Notes: generated by a model from the letters alone, not told the origin. Shown: positions 43,690 through 52,218, counted from the first letter of the stretch. The stretch is DNA of 64,000 nucleotides from Oscillospiraceae bacterium (GCA_018110985.1 JAGAWT010000022.1:39166-103165); one strand, 5' to 3'. Numbers and translations are program-made.

Positions 43690-43822
43690 GTAGGATGAGC
43701 TACCGTTACACTTTTAAGCCTTTCGTATATATAGTGTCTTTTGGAGCTCATTTTGTTGCATCAAATTTCAAAAAATTTTCACTTTGGATATCTGCACAAA
43801 TATCGAATGTATTACTCGCTTA

Positions 43823-46198
43823 TCATTGGTTGTTTTTCACAGTTTTCCTGTTTGCCATATAAATATAAACCGCAAGCACTGCCGCACTCACAACAGAGAT
43901 GATTCCGCCTGCTGTCACATAGGGGTTTTTGTACTCAAAGCGGATGATATTCTCGCCGGGCACCGTCCTTATCGCCATAAATCCGAAGCTGACCTTTTCG
44001 ATGTCCGTTTCCACGCCGTTAACGGTACAGGACCATCCCTTGTTGTAGGGTATGCTCACAAAGAGGAGTTCCTCCTTATCTCCCGTGAACAGGGCATCTA
44101 CGCCCTTTTCATCCGTGCGGAAATATTCACAGCAGTTTGATGCCTTTTCCGTGCAGATACGCCTCAGCTCCGCTTCATCATAGCCCGCAAGCGAGGTATC
44201 ATAGGGTGTGAGTATGTCTGAGAAGCGGCTTATCTGTTCATCCGTCAGCACCACTCCGCACAGCAGGGACTGGAGCCTGTCATACCTGCTCTCAATGCTG
44301 TCAAACCCGCTTTCCGTAATGTACTTGTCGTAGGTGAAGCCCATGGGTATGAAACACTCATTCTCATACACCAGCACATTGGAAAGAGTTGTCTTGTAGT
44401 CAAAGATATCCAGACCCACAGGATGCTCAAAAGGCTCCTTGTAGGTGCCGTCATCGTTCAGGTAGGGGTAGTCAAGGTAGTATTTGACAGACAGCAGACA
44501 CCTGTAAGCAAGGAAGTTTGTAGGTATGGACGAACTCGTCCCCCTTTCAAAGCCCGCCTTTGTCATTATCTCCTGCACCGAAGGGTCAACAATGCTTATG
44601 AAGCTCTTTGCAGAGCCCATATTCCACATAAGGTTCAGGTTCATCAGGTTCTCACACTGATCCACCCTGAAAAGATCCGTTCCCCTGATGCTCTGTGCCT
44701 GCTCCGGAGAGCCAAGGAAGGCCTCGTTGTAGATGCGCTCGTTGTGTTCTATGAGGTGTACATTTCCCTCTGTGAGGAGAAGTATCAGGAAGGAGGTGAC
44801 ACAGCTCCTGATGATGATACCCGAAACTATGGCCGACTCCGTGACAACGTTCTTGTCGTTGAAAAGGGAATACATCATCATGATGCAGCCTATGGGCAGT
44901 ATGCACTGGCAAAGCTCAAAGGAAACGGAGCTCATGTCAAAGCCCGACCCATCCTTCAGCATGGTGTATACTATGTAAAAGCTCATTACCGCAAATGCAG
45001 CGGCAACAGAGGGTATCATGCCCCTTTTGAAAGCCCTTACGTCCGTGTCTGCACATACAGATGTCATGGTACACATGATAAGGATGGGTGCAAAGAGCCA
45101 TCTTGTGTAGAACTGGGCATTGAACATGGAAAATGCCGAATTGAGGACAGGCACAAAAAGAAACACAAGGGAGACTATGAATGTAACGGACAGCATATCC
45201 TTCTTTTTGTCCCTTACAAAGAAATAGCCTATGACACCGCACATCGAGACAAAGGGCAGATACGCCGCCGTACTGGACTCCGAAAGCTCCACTGAGGTGT
45301 CCAGGTACATATGGAGCGCTATGTCGGAGGAGGTGAAAAAGCTCTTGAACAGCACGAAATACTTCTGCCATTCATCGTAAATAAGCGGGTTGCCCGCAAA
45401 ATGCTCCGCTGCTCTGCCGTTCCCTATGACGGCATTGGCGGAGGGCAGCAGTATCACCGCAGCACAAAGCACGCCCAGCACCGCTTCACATCCGTATACA
45501 AGGAACTTCCTTGCAGTAAGGCCGTACCGCCCGCAGATACAGTTTATCACGAAATATATGACCGTGAAAAGCACCATATGTGCAAAAAGGAAGTAGTTGG
45601 TGCAGGCACACAAAGCCACCACAGCCGCAAAAAGCCCCTTCCTCCCCTTGATAAAGAGCCTGTCAGAGGAATAGAGCAGCAGGGGGAAAAAGGCAGTGGC
45701 ATCGTGAAAATGATTGAATATCAGGTTGTAGATCTGGAAGCCCGAAAAGGCGTAAAGTATACCGCCCAGAAATGCCGCCTTGGTGCTTTTGGTGAATCCC
45801 CTTATGTAGATATAAGCAAAGAGAGCCGCAAGCCCCGTTTTAAGGGCTAAGAGCCAGGGCATAAGGTGAGGCAGTGCGGCATTGGGGAATGGCAGGGTGA
45901 TCCAGAAAAAGGGACTGCCCAACAGGTAGAAGGAATAGGATCCCACCAGGTCAGAGCCCAGATCAGTCACATGATCCCAGCCGAAGATACCCTCTCTCAC
46001 TGCCTCATGGACATGGTAATAGAAAGGGATCTGCTGCAGGTTGTAATCCCCGTAATATGTGTATACACCGCCGTTTGCGGCTGCAAAGAGCAGAAAGGTG
46101 AGCAGGCTCATCAGAAAGGCGGTCAGAAACACCCCTGCCTTCTTTTCAAGGGTGTCGCTGCCAAAATACTCTTTCAGCCCGAATTTATTTTTTTCCAT
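43823..46198 (-). CDS. YfhO family membrane protein
   Basis: A 791-residue integral membrane protein with about 12-13 helices and a C-terminal external region. The early motif YGDYNLQQIPFYYHVHEAVREG, then SFYLLGSPFFWITLPFP, is typical of YfhO proteins, which belong to the GT-C glycosyltransferase fold. B. subtilis YfhO is needed for lipoteichoic acid glycosylation. The start lies 7 bp after the upstream ABC ATPase and has no clear ribosome binding site, suggesting coupled translation. Confidence 0.88.
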   Translation of the reverse strand: MEKNKFGLKEYFGSDTLEKKAGVFLTAFLMSLLTFLLFAAANGGVYTYYGDYNLQQIPFYYHVHEAVREGIFGWDHVTDLGSDLVGSYSFYLLGSPFFWITLPFPNAALPHLMPWLLALKTGLAALFAYIYIRGFTKSTKAAFLGGILYAFSGFQIYNLIFNHFHDATAFFPLLLYSSDRLFIKGRKGLFAAVVALCACTNYFLFAHMVLFTVIYFVINCICGRYGLTARKFLVYGCEAVLGVLCAAVILLPSANAVIGNGRAAEHFAGNPLIYDEWQKYFVLFKSFFTSSDIALHMYLDTSVELSESSTAAYLPFVSMCGVIGYFFVRDKKKDMLSVTFIVSLVFLFVPVLNSAFSMFNAQFYTRWLFAPILIMCTMTSVCADTDVRAFKRGMIPSVAAAFAVMSFYIVYTMLKDGSGFDMSSVSFELCQCILPIGCIMMMYSLFNDKNVVTESAIVSGIIIRSCVTSFLILLLTEGNVHLIEHNERIYNEAFLGSPEQAQSIRGTDLFRVDQCENLMNLNLMWNMGSAKSFISIVDPSVQEIMTKAGFERGTSSSIPTNFLAYRCLLSVKYYLDYPYLNDDGTYKEPFEHPVGLDIFDYKTTLSNVLVYENECFIPMGFTYDKYITESGFDSIESRYDRLQSLLCGVVLTDEQISRFSDILTPYDTSLAGYDEAELRRICTEKASNCCEYFRTDEKGVDALFTGDKEELLFVSIPYNKGWSCTVNGVETDIEKVSFGFMAIRTVPGENIIRFEYKNPYVTAGGIISVVSAAVLAVYIYMANRKTVKNNQ

Positions 46199-46205
46199 AC
46201 GGGTC

Positions 46206-46868
46206 TTATACTATCTTTCCGTCGGATATGGTGATGACCCTGTCTGCATGACGGGCTATCTCCTTATCATGGGTTATGAGGATGAGAGTCTGATCGTATT
46301 CTTTGATGGAGGATCTGAGCAGCTCTATTATCTGCTCTCCGGCTGTGGAATCAAGGTTTCCCGTAGGTTCATCCGCCAGTATGACGGAGGGCTTTGCTAT
46401 CATGGCTCTTGCAATAGCCACCCTCTGCTGCTGACCGCCGGAAAGCTGGTGGGGATAATGGGCAAGGCGGTCGGTTATCTCCAGTGTGGCAGCCAGCTTT
46501 TCAAGGTACTCCATATCTGCCGTTGCACCGTCCAGAGCCACGGGAACGAGTATATTCTCCTTTGCGGTCATTACCGGGAGAAGATTGAAAAACTGGAACA
46601 CAAAGCCCACCTTCTCACGGCGGTACTTTGCCAGCTCCTCCTCCTTTTTGGAGAAGATATCCTCTCCGTCCACAGTCAGAGAACCGCTGTCGGGTCTGTC
46701 CATGGCTCCCAGCATATGGAGCAGAGTTGACTTTCCGCTGCCGCTCTTTCCCACTACTGCCACAAATTCGCCCTTTTCGACGGAAAGGCTCACATTGTCA
46801 AGGGCAGTTACCCTTGACTCGCCCTTTCCGTAATACTTTACAAGATCCTTAGCTTCCAGTATAGCCAT
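46206..46868 (-). CDS. ABC transporter ATP-binding protein (LolD/MacB-like), no permease nearby
   Basis: A 220-residue ATPase of the LolD/MacB/FtsE group. Walker A is GKSGSGKST, the Q-loop is in FVFQFFNLLPVMTA, the signature is LSGGQQQRVAIARA and Walker B is VILADEPTGNLDS, with ITHD as H-loop. Such ATPases normally pair with an FtsX-type permease. Here the neighbour is a YfhO protein downstream and a DNA glycosylase upstream, so the partner is elsewhere or unconventional. Confidence 0.92.
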   Translation of the reverse strand: MAILEAKDLVKYYGKGESRVTALDNVSLSVEKGEFVAVVGKSGSGKSTLLHMLGAMDRPDSGSLTVDGEDIFSKKEEELAKYRREKVGFVFQFFNLLPVMTAKENILVPVALDGATADMEYLEKLAATLEITDRLAHYPHQLSGGQQQRVAIARAMIAKPSVILADEPTGNLDSTAGEQIIELLRSSIKEYDQTLILITHDKEIARHADRVITISDGKIV

Positions 46869-46886
46869 ATCTATCTTCCTTTCAGT

Positions 46887-47705
46887 TTATGTCAAAGCGT
46901 CATACAAGCCGTTTCTGATACCGTGGAAAAGGTACTGCTGGGCTATGCCCTCATACCCCTTCATACAGGCGGGGAGGCCGTCGGGATACAACTTTTCGTT
47001 CACTCTTTTCATCCAGACATCGACAGGGTAGGCATCGAGCCTGTGAAAGCCGAACAGCAGCACACAGGATGCCACCTTCTCCCCCACTCCTTTTATCTTT
47101 TTGAGCTCCGCCTTTGCCTCCTCAAGGGGCATTTCTGCCGCCCTGTCAAGGGAGACCTCTCCATCTGTGACCCTGCGGCCGCAGTCTATAAGGTATTTAG
47201 CCCTGAAACCCGCCCGCAGGGGAGCAAGATCCTCCTCATTCATCTCAGAGAGCATCTCAAGGGTGGGAAAGCAGCCGAAAAGCTCTGTCATGCGTCCTAT
47301 TATCCCCTTTATGCGAGGGATATTATTGTTCTGTGAGATCACAAAGGAAATAAGAGCTTCCTCCCTGTCCTGCCTGAGTATGCGTATGCCCCTGTACTTT
47401 TCTATCGCCATCCTCAGATACTTATCCTCGCAAAGCTGCCTCAGTATGGGCTCCTGATCCGTGTCCAGATCGAAATAGTCCTTCCACAGCTCCAGAAACT
47501 CCTTTTCCCCTTTATCCCGCAGAAGAAAGCGGCTCCCGTCCTGTGAGATATGCAGAAAGGTATCCTTCACATATCCCTCAAAGGCGCAGCCCTGACGGGA
47601 CGGCACCCTTGCCCACCTGAACGCCTGACCGCAGTCAAGGGTAAGTGCAAGGTCAAAGCAGCTGCATTCAAACTCTACGCCCTTTTCAGTTACAATGTAA
47701 TTCAT
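46887..47705 (-). CDS. 8-oxoguanine DNA glycosylase (OGG1 family)
   Basis: A 272-residue bifunctional glycosylase/AP lyase of base excision repair. The helix-hairpin-helix reads IKGVGEKVASCVLLFGF with the catalytic lysine in GVGEK, followed by the catalytic aspartate in AYPVDVWMKRV. The N-terminal beta-rich domain with LTLDCGQAFRW is typical of OGG1-like proteins in Clostridia. Its ATG overlaps the stop of the phosphoesterase-like gene by 4 bp. Confidence 0.92.
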   Translation of the reverse strand: MNYIVTEKGVEFECSCFDLALTLDCGQAFRWARVPSRQGCAFEGYVKDTFLHISQDGSRFLLRDKGEKEFLELWKDYFDLDTDQEPILRQLCEDKYLRMAIEKYRGIRILRQDREEALISFVISQNNNIPRIKGIIGRMTELFGCFPTLEMLSEMNEEDLAPLRAGFRAKYLIDCGRRVTDGEVSLDRAAEMPLEEAKAELKKIKGVGEKVASCVLLFGFHRLDAYPVDVWMKRVNEKLYPDGLPACMKGYEGIAQQYLFHGIRNGLYDALT

Positions 47706-48310
47706 ATTATCTGCGGCACATCAAAGACCGCCCTGTACTTTCCGGGTATACGCACATCCTTGTGAAGTCTGCCGAAATACCACTTTTCAAATTTAAAGTT
47801 CCCTTTCAGCCTGTCAAAGAGAAAGCCCAGCTTCCCCGACTCATATTCCCCGCAGAGAAATTCACCCACGGAAAAAGGCGGTTCATAGGTTATCACACCG
47901 TAGACCTCATTATCTGCGGCAGACAGCACCCTTTTAAGGTACTCTTCCTCTTCATCCTCTGTTCTGTCCCCGCCGTTGCCGCAAAGCAGCAGCTTTTTGC
48001 CCTCTGCCTCGTAGATGCCCTCTGCTGCCATAAAAAGGTTCCCGCCCAGACAAAGCACCCTGTTGCCGTCTATCTCCGCTTCGGGAAAGGCTTCGTAAAG
48101 GGCGGGGGCATCGTTTTCCCCCAGAGAAAACACGGTCCTGTGTTTTCGGGCGCCTATCTTTTTGAGAGCCTTTCTCTCCCTGTCGTTATCCTCCCAGAGA
48201 AAGCCGAAATCCCCTGCTATAATGAGAGTATCCTCCGCTTTCAGGCTGCGGAAGGCCTTTGAGGAAAAGACTGACATATCTCCGTGAGTGTCGGATGCAA
48301 CATAGATCAT
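47702..48310 (-). CDS. Calcineurin-like phosphoesterase with degenerate active site
   Basis: A 202-residue metallophosphoesterase-fold protein. The first two motifs are kept (ASDTHGD and IIAGDFG), but the GNHD/E motif appears as GEND and the terminal GHTH-type motif reads FGRLHKD, losing a metal histidine. Activity is therefore doubtful, or the metal site is unusual. The start at 48310 follows GGAGGG; the longer reading overlaps the end of the DnaC-like gene. It sits between the helicase loader and the glycosylase. Confidence 0.78.
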   Translation of the reverse strand: MIYVASDTHGDMSVFSSKAFRSLKAEDTLIIAGDFGFLWEDNDRERKALKKIGARKHRTVFSLGENDAPALYEAFPEAEIDGNRVLCLGGNLFMAAEGIYEAEGKKLLLCGNGGDRTEDEEEEYLKRVLSAADNEVYGVITYEPPFSVGEFLCGEYESGKLGFLFDRLKGNFKFEKWYFGRLHKDVRIPGKYRAVFDVPQII

Positions 48311-48326
48311 ACTTTTGCCCTCCGGA

Positions 48327-49307
48327 TCAAAGCCAGCCGTTGAATGTCCTGCGGCTGTCCTCTCCCACAAATTTCAGCATTTTGAAATTGAAGCTGAGAC
48401 GGGAGATTATCCTCGGATTGTACAGCTTTTTCAGATCTGCCACACTGTTGTTGGAAGTGATGATGGTGGGAAGCGAGGAATTGAGCCTGGTGCCTATGAT
48501 ATTGTAGATCACCGCTTCGGAAAAGCTGTTGGCTGATTCCGCACCGAGTTCATCCATTATGAGAAGGTCGCACTTTTTCATGCTTTCAAGAGTGTCCGAA
48601 ACATGGGCGGAGGAATAGTTCTCCTTGGAGATGCTCATTATCTGGTCAAAGACGGTGCCGTAGATGACATTGTAGCCTTTCATGGTGATCTCACCTGCGC
48701 ACGCCATGGCAAGGTGAGTTTTTCCGAGCCCCGGAGAGCCTATGAAAAAAAGGTTCTCCTTCTTTGTCTCAAAATCACGGCAAAAGCCCTTTGCCGCCGC
48801 AAGCACGCCGCTCATGACATCCTTTGCGCTCATACCGTCCACATACACATTGTCAAAGCGGGAAAGGTCAAAGGTGTCAAAGCTTTTGAAATCAAGCCCC
48901 GACTCACGGTTGAGCTGTTCGGAGGCATACTGCCTTTCCGCTTCCCTCAGGCAGTCGCAGATCCCGTAAAGAGTCTGCCCCGTATCGCCGCATTTTTCGC
49001 ACCTGTAACGGACCTCAAGGTAATCCTCCGGGTATCCAGCCCTCACAAGCTCCCTCTTTATCTCCGATGAAGCCTGACGGTTCCTTGCCCTTATTTTTTC
49101 TATCTCATCCTTTATGCTGCCGCCCTTGTGCTTTATTATGGCAGAGGTGAGCTCCACGCTCGACCTTGCCAGCTCCGCCTTGTATTCTGCGATGTGCGGC
49201 AGCTTTTTCAGCACCTCTTCCTCATGGCTCTTTTGTATATCAAGTGCATTCTGCCGGCGTCTGTTCAGTATCTCGTAGGCTCCGTGCCTTATCTGTGCTT
49301 TGTCCAT
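48327..49307 (-). CDS. DnaC/DnaI-like ATP-binding protein (helicase loader family)
   Basis: A 326-residue AAA+ ATPase. The N-terminal 110 residues are helical, then a zinc-binding knuckle CEKCGDTGQTLYGICDC (around 115-131) and the ATPase with Walker A GSPGLGKTHLA, Walker B LLIMDELGAES and the sensor ITSNNS. This zinc-plus-AAA+ layout is that of DnaI/DnaC loaders or related primosomal ATPases. The ATG at 49307 has GAGGAA; the 47-codon upstream extension is a false translation of tRNA-Lys and its terminator. Confidence 0.88.
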   Translation of the reverse strand: MDKAQIRHGAYEILNRRRQNALDIQKSHEEEVLKKLPHIAEYKAELARSSVELTSAIIKHKGGSIKDEIEKIRARNRQASSEIKRELVRAGYPEDYLEVRYRCEKCGDTGQTLYGICDCLREAERQYASEQLNRESGLDFKSFDTFDLSRFDNVYVDGMSAKDVMSGVLAAAKGFCRDFETKKENLFFIGSPGLGKTHLAMACAGEITMKGYNVIYGTVFDQIMSISKENYSSAHVSDTLESMKKCDLLIMDELGAESANSFSEAVIYNIIGTRLNSSLPTIITSNNSVADLKKLYNPRIISRLSFNFKMLKFVGEDSRRTFNGWL

Positions 49308-49325
49308 TCCGAGCTTTCCTCTTTT

Positions 49326-49358
49326 TAAAAATAAAGCCTCTCCGTCAAAGAGAGGCTT
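49326..49358 (-). terminator. Intrinsic terminator after tRNA-Lys
   Basis: AAGCCTCTC (49334-49342) and GAGAGGCTT (49350-49358) form 9 bp. On the minus strand a T-rich run follows (49326-49333), just after the tRNA and before the DnaC-like start. Confidence 0.85.
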
Positions 49359-49363
49359 GTAAG

Positions 49364-49439
49364 TGGTGTGCCATTGGGGATTTGAACCCCAGACCCCCTG
49401 ATTAAAAGTCAGATGCTCTGCCGACTGAGCTAATGGCAC
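49364..49439 (-). tRNA. tRNA-Lys (anticodon UUU)
   Basis: A 76-nt tRNA on the minus strand. The acceptor stem GTGCCAT/ATGGCAC, D arm GCTC...GAGC, anticodon stem TCTGA/TCAGG with loop CTTTTAA (anticodon TTT), and T arm GGGGTTCAAATCCCC are all well formed. The 3' CCA is encoded in the DNA. A consensus promoter lies just upstream. Confidence 0.97.
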
Positions 49440-49455
49440 GCAATGCAACTCTATT

Positions 49456-49484
49456 ATTATATGTTATTTTTTTGGATTTGTCAA
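49456..49484 (-). promoter_or_regulatory. Consensus promoter of tRNA-Lys
   Basis: On the minus strand TTGACA (49479-49484) and TATAAT (49456-49461) are 17 bp apart, 16 bp before the mature tRNA 5' end. Confidence 0.85.
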
Positions 49485-49517
49485 GGGGATTTTTTATAAA
49501 TATTCAGAGTTCGCTGC

Positions 49518-50195
49518 TTAATTTTTGTTTACATCGATGTTTTTTCTGAGCTCTCTCACAAGATATCCCAGAGTGAAATCCTTTTGGGGTTCGGAATGTC
49601 TTTTTCCCTCCAGCTCCTTTTCAAGTGAAGAAAGGTATGCTTCAAGGTAAGCCCTGTCCCCTTCACGCTCCACGGACAGCTTTCCCGTATGCCGGAACAG
49701 CCCTCCCACAGCAGGCTCACCGGTGTATTCCCACACCATTACGGTGTATATATGTCTGCCCACTGCCACTCCCTTTTCCGAGAGCAGAGAAAACCCGTTG
49801 GCATCAAGGCTTTGGCGTAGGTAAGGCGCTTTGGTCATAGGCTGGAGGATGAGCCTTTTTCCTTTCAGCCTTTCGTCCGAAAGGACTATCCTTGATATAA
49901 GCTCTCCGCCCATACCGGCACAGATAACATCCGTCACCCCATCAAGAGGGGCTCCCTCCGTACCGTCACAGAGAAAAAGACGGATACTGTTTTCAAGGCC
50001 GTGCGAGAGAACGGTCTGCCGTGCCCTTTCAAGGGGGCCTTCGTTTATATCGGAAGCACAGGCTGTGCTGCATATCCCGTTTTCCACCAGATACACCGGA
50101 AGGTATGCGTGATCCGTGCCCACATCAAAGACTGCCTCTCCCCGCACCTCCTCCGCCACAGCGGAAAGCCTCTTGTCAAGTTTCAGCAGCGGCAT
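49518..50195 (-). CDS. trmK: tRNA (adenine(22)-N(1))-methyltransferase
   Basis: TrmK methylates A22 of bacterial tRNAs using S-adenosylmethionine. The 225-residue protein begins with the family-specific LKLDKRLSAVAEEV, followed by the SAM motif VFDVGTDHAYLPVYL, ASDINEGPLERA, and VICAGMGGELI. The coiled-coil C terminus is conserved (SLEKELEGK). The ATG at 50195 with AAGGG is preferred to a TTG six bases upstream. The start overlaps the end of the DUF1858 gene. Confidence 0.93.
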   Translation of the reverse strand: MPLLKLDKRLSAVAEEVRGEAVFDVGTDHAYLPVYLVENGICSTACASDINEGPLERARQTVLSHGLENSIRLFLCDGTEGAPLDGVTDVICAGMGGELISRIVLSDERLKGKRLILQPMTKAPYLRQSLDANGFSLLSEKGVAVGRHIYTVMVWEYTGEPAVGGLFRHTGKLSVEREGDRAYLEAYLSSLEKELEGKRHSEPQKDFTLGYLVRELRKNIDVNKN

Positions 50196-50418
50196 CGGCA
50201 AGCCCTTTTTTCTCTTCTTCCTTCTTGCGGAAATAATCGTTCAGGTCATCCACCAGATCCTCGGGATCGGTGCCGTGGACCATGCACGCTTCCTCGATAG
50301 TCTCGAACATGGATGCCCCGCAGCCCAGACAATACATCCCTATATCAAAGAAAAAGGGTGCAACATCCATATCCTCTTCAAGTAGATCGTTTATTATAGT
50401 ATCTTTCGTAACTACCAT
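50176..50418 (-). CDS. DUF1858 domain protein
   Basis: An 80-residue protein of the DUF1858 family: VTKDTIINDLLEE, then DIGMYCLGCGASMFETIEEAC. The CLGC motif and fold relate it to hybrid-cluster-associated disulfide or redox proteins of unknown function. ATG 50418 has AGAAGGA; earlier in-frame codons overlap the hairpin upstream. The gene overlaps trmK by 20 bp. Confidence 0.85.
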   Translation of the reverse strand: MVVTKDTIINDLLEEDMDVAPFFFDIGMYCLGCGASMFETIEEACMVHGTDPEDLVDDLNDYFRKKEEEKKGLADAAAET

Positions 50419-50450
50419 TATATATCCTTCTTTGCCTGTTATGTCAATTA

Positions 50451-50483
50451 TATGGGTAAGGGAGAAAAACTCCCTTACCCATA
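50451..50483 (-). terminator. Perfect 14-bp hairpin after the CheX-like gene
   Basis: TATGGGTAAGGGAG (50451-50464) pairs with CTCCCTTACCCATA (50470-50483) around five A (five T on the minus strand). There is no T-run behind it, so it may protect or attenuate rather than end the transcript. Confidence 0.55.
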
Positions 50484-50490
50484 GCTCCAT

Positions 50491-51372
50491 TTACTTTCCG
50501 GGTGCCACATAGAAGCATACGGTGCCGAAGGGGAACACCACGGCTATCCTGTATGCGGGACCGGGTATGATGCCGCCCCTGCGGTACTCCTGAGGCACCA
50601 GCTTTATCTCCAGGCCGTGCTCGTTTGAAACATTCACGGAGAAAAGACCGTTGTGGAGATTGAGAAATTCGCCGTTGGCGCCGTCTGCCATCTCATCCGC
50701 ATCCGTAAGGCTCTCCCCCGCATACCTTGAAGCGAAGGAAACATAGGCGTTCTCCGAAGCGTCAAAGGCGGTAGATGAAACAAAAGCACCTTCCGTCCTC
50801 TGTACAGCCGTGTAGGAGGAACGGGCAGAGGGTATTTTCTCCGGGGAAAGTGGCGTAAAGTCATCACCTATGAACCTGATGAGATTCTTGAACAGAAGGG
50901 TCACATATTCGGTGAGGAGCTCCTTCTGCGGCTCATCAGTGAAGCTGTAGAAGTTGGCGATTATCTCATTAACCTTGTTGCCGGTCTTGTCGGTGAAGTC
51001 CACATCCGTAAGGCTGTTTTCCGCCTTGTAGCTGCTGAGGGCTTCGGCAAATCCGGCATTGGTCATAACTCCGCTGTCCACCAGCGTCTGTCCGAGAGCA
51101 AGGTGAGCCAGTCCCTGCTGGGAAAGGAGCTCATCCACCTGTTCGCCGGTGAGAAAGCCCATCTTTACCGCAAGGTCTCCCATTCTCATATCCACTCTCT
51201 GCTGCTCTGCATGGACCTTATCCACCTGTTCGGGGGTCATATAGCCTGCATTTATAGCCAGAACACCGAGCTTTGCCCTTGTATTCTTCTGCTCCGAAAG
51301 AGCCCTCGAAAGCTGTGAAGAGCTTACAAGACCTTTGTTGAGCAGGTAATTTCCGAAAAATTGTGTAAACAT
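50491..51372 (-). CDS. CheX-like chemotaxis protein with N-terminal helical repeats
   Basis: A 293-residue protein. The N-terminal 115 residues contain repeats of the type LVSSSQLSRALSEQ, YMTPEQVDKVHAEQ, FLTGEQVDELLSQQ and VMTNAGFAEALSSY, resembling the MshEN/GspE N-terminal fold, a module that binds cyclic-di-GMP in some proteins. The C-terminal 165 residues have the look of a CheX/CheC-type domain (LLTEYVTLLFKNLIRFIGDD). The neighbouring CheY-like gene 12 bp upstream supports a chemotaxis or adaptation role. Family assignment is moderate. Confidence 0.6.
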   Translation of the reverse strand: MFTQFFGNYLLNKGLVSSSQLSRALSEQKNTRAKLGVLAINAGYMTPEQVDKVHAEQQRVDMRMGDLAVKMGFLTGEQVDELLSQQGLAHLALGQTLVDSGVMTNAGFAEALSSYKAENSLTDVDFTDKTGNKVNEIIANFYSFTDEPQKELLTEYVTLLFKNLIRFIGDDFTPLSPEKIPSARSSYTAVQRTEGAFVSSTAFDASENAYVSFASRYAGESLTDADEMADGANGEFLNLHNGLFSVNVSNEHGLEIKLVPQEYRRGGIIPGPAYRIAVVFPFGTVCFYVAPGK

Positions 51373-51384
51373 TCAAAAGCTCCT

Positions 51385-51756
51385 TTACTTTGCCAGTTTC
51401 TTGATGAGCATCTCAAGCTGTGAGTCGGAGATCGGCTTCTGCAAAAAGTCGAATGCGCCTATGTTTATAGCCTCTTTAAGGTTTTCCTGAGTGCCCACGG
51501 AGGAAGCCATCACGACCTTTGCCTTGGGATCCTTTTCAAGTATAGCTTTCAGAGCCTCCACACCGCTCATTTTGGGCATAACTATGTCCATGAGGGTAAG
51601 GTCGGGAGAACACTCCTCAAACATCTGTACAGCCTGCTCGCCGTCTCCCGCTTCGACTATCTCCGCCACGCCGCAGTTTTTGAGTACCGCAGCCAGCTTC
51701 TTTCTCACGAAGATGGAATCATCGCAGATCAGTACCTTCATTTCCTCGACAGCCAT
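51385..51756 (-). CDS. CheY-like single-domain response regulator
   Basis: A 123-residue receiver domain. The acid pair is in VLICDDS, the phosphoacceptor aspartate in LTLMDIVMPKMSG, the switch Ser/Thr in MASSVG, and the lysine in FLQKPIS. No output domain follows. The start at 51756 suits the AAGGAG box; an ATG two codons earlier is closer than ideal. It is cotranscribed with the CheX-like gene, which may act on its phosphoryl group. Confidence 0.92.
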   Translation of the reverse strand: MAVEEMKVLICDDSIFVRKKLAAVLKNCGVAEIVEAGDGEQAVQMFEECSPDLTLMDIVMPKMSGVEALKAILEKDPKAKVVMASSVGTQENLKEAINIGAFDFLQKPISDSQLEMLIKKLAK

Positions 51757-51850
51757 ATCCATTATCTCCTTTTAAAAGGTTTTACACACTTCAGCGCCAT
51801 TGGCGGAGCAAAAAAAGTCTGTGTTTACATACAATTTTGCTTATAATATT

Positions 51851-51879
51851 ATAATACTTTTGCCTTTAATATTTGTGAA
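51851..51879 (-). promoter_or_regulatory. Probable promoter of the cheY-cheX-like operon
   Basis: On the minus strand TTCACA (51874-51879) and TATTAT (51851-51856) are spaced by 17 bp within a very AT-rich stretch. The 51757-52047 gap holds this promoter and the divergent SCIFF promoter. Confidence 0.5.
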
Positions 51880-51976
51880 CATAAAATGAATTTTCTCATA
51901 GTTTCGCTATTTTCTTTATTATTGCTCAATTTTGCTGCGGTAATTTGTGCAGATTACCAAAAGTGTACCGAAAATG

Positions 51977-52005
51977 TTGAATTTTCCTTTGAAATGTGGT
52001 ACACT
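51977..52005 (+). promoter_or_regulatory. Promoter of the SCIFF peptide gene
   Basis: TTGAAT (51977-51982) and TACACT (52000-52005) are separated by 17 bp, 42 bp before the peptide start. Confidence 0.6.
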
Positions 52006-52047
52006 ATAGCACATAGTATGTAAAGTCATGCCAAGGAGGATCATGTG

Positions 52048-52197
52048 ATGAAGCATATCGTTACCATCAACAAGGCTAATCTCAAGAAGAGCTGTGAAAA
52101 GGGCGGCTGCGGACAGTGCCAGGCATCATGTCAGTCAGCCTGCAAGACATCCTGCACAGTCGCAAACCAGAAGTGCGAAAATCTCGAAAGAGACTGA
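52048..52197 (+). CDS. SCIFF peptide precursor (six cysteines in forty-five residues family)
   Basis: A 49-residue ribosomal peptide. It begins MKHIVTINKANLKKSCEKGG and carries the diagnostic cysteine-rich core SCQSACKTSCTVANQKCE. Cysteines are at 16, 21, 24, 28, 32, 36 and 43, one more than the family name implies; C16 is the extra one. SCIFF peptides receive thioether crosslinks from the neighbouring radical SAM enzyme; their function is unknown. An AAGGAGG box lies 8 bp before the ATG. A terminator-like hairpin separates it from the maturase gene. Confidence 0.95.
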   Translation: MKHIVTINKANLKKSCEKGGCGQCQASCQSACKTSCTVANQKCENLERD

Positions 52198-52218
52198 GCA
52201 TTCCGGAATGATCGGCAG

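Noticed and set aside
47645..48262. 205-residue plus-strand ORF opposite the phosphoesterase
   Set aside because: No domain or ribosome binding site; the minus-strand genes here overlap neatly as an operon.
49308..49448. N-terminal extension of the DnaC-like protein
   Set aside because: The extra codons translate tRNA-Lys and its terminator; an ATG with GAGGAA at 49307 is the natural start.
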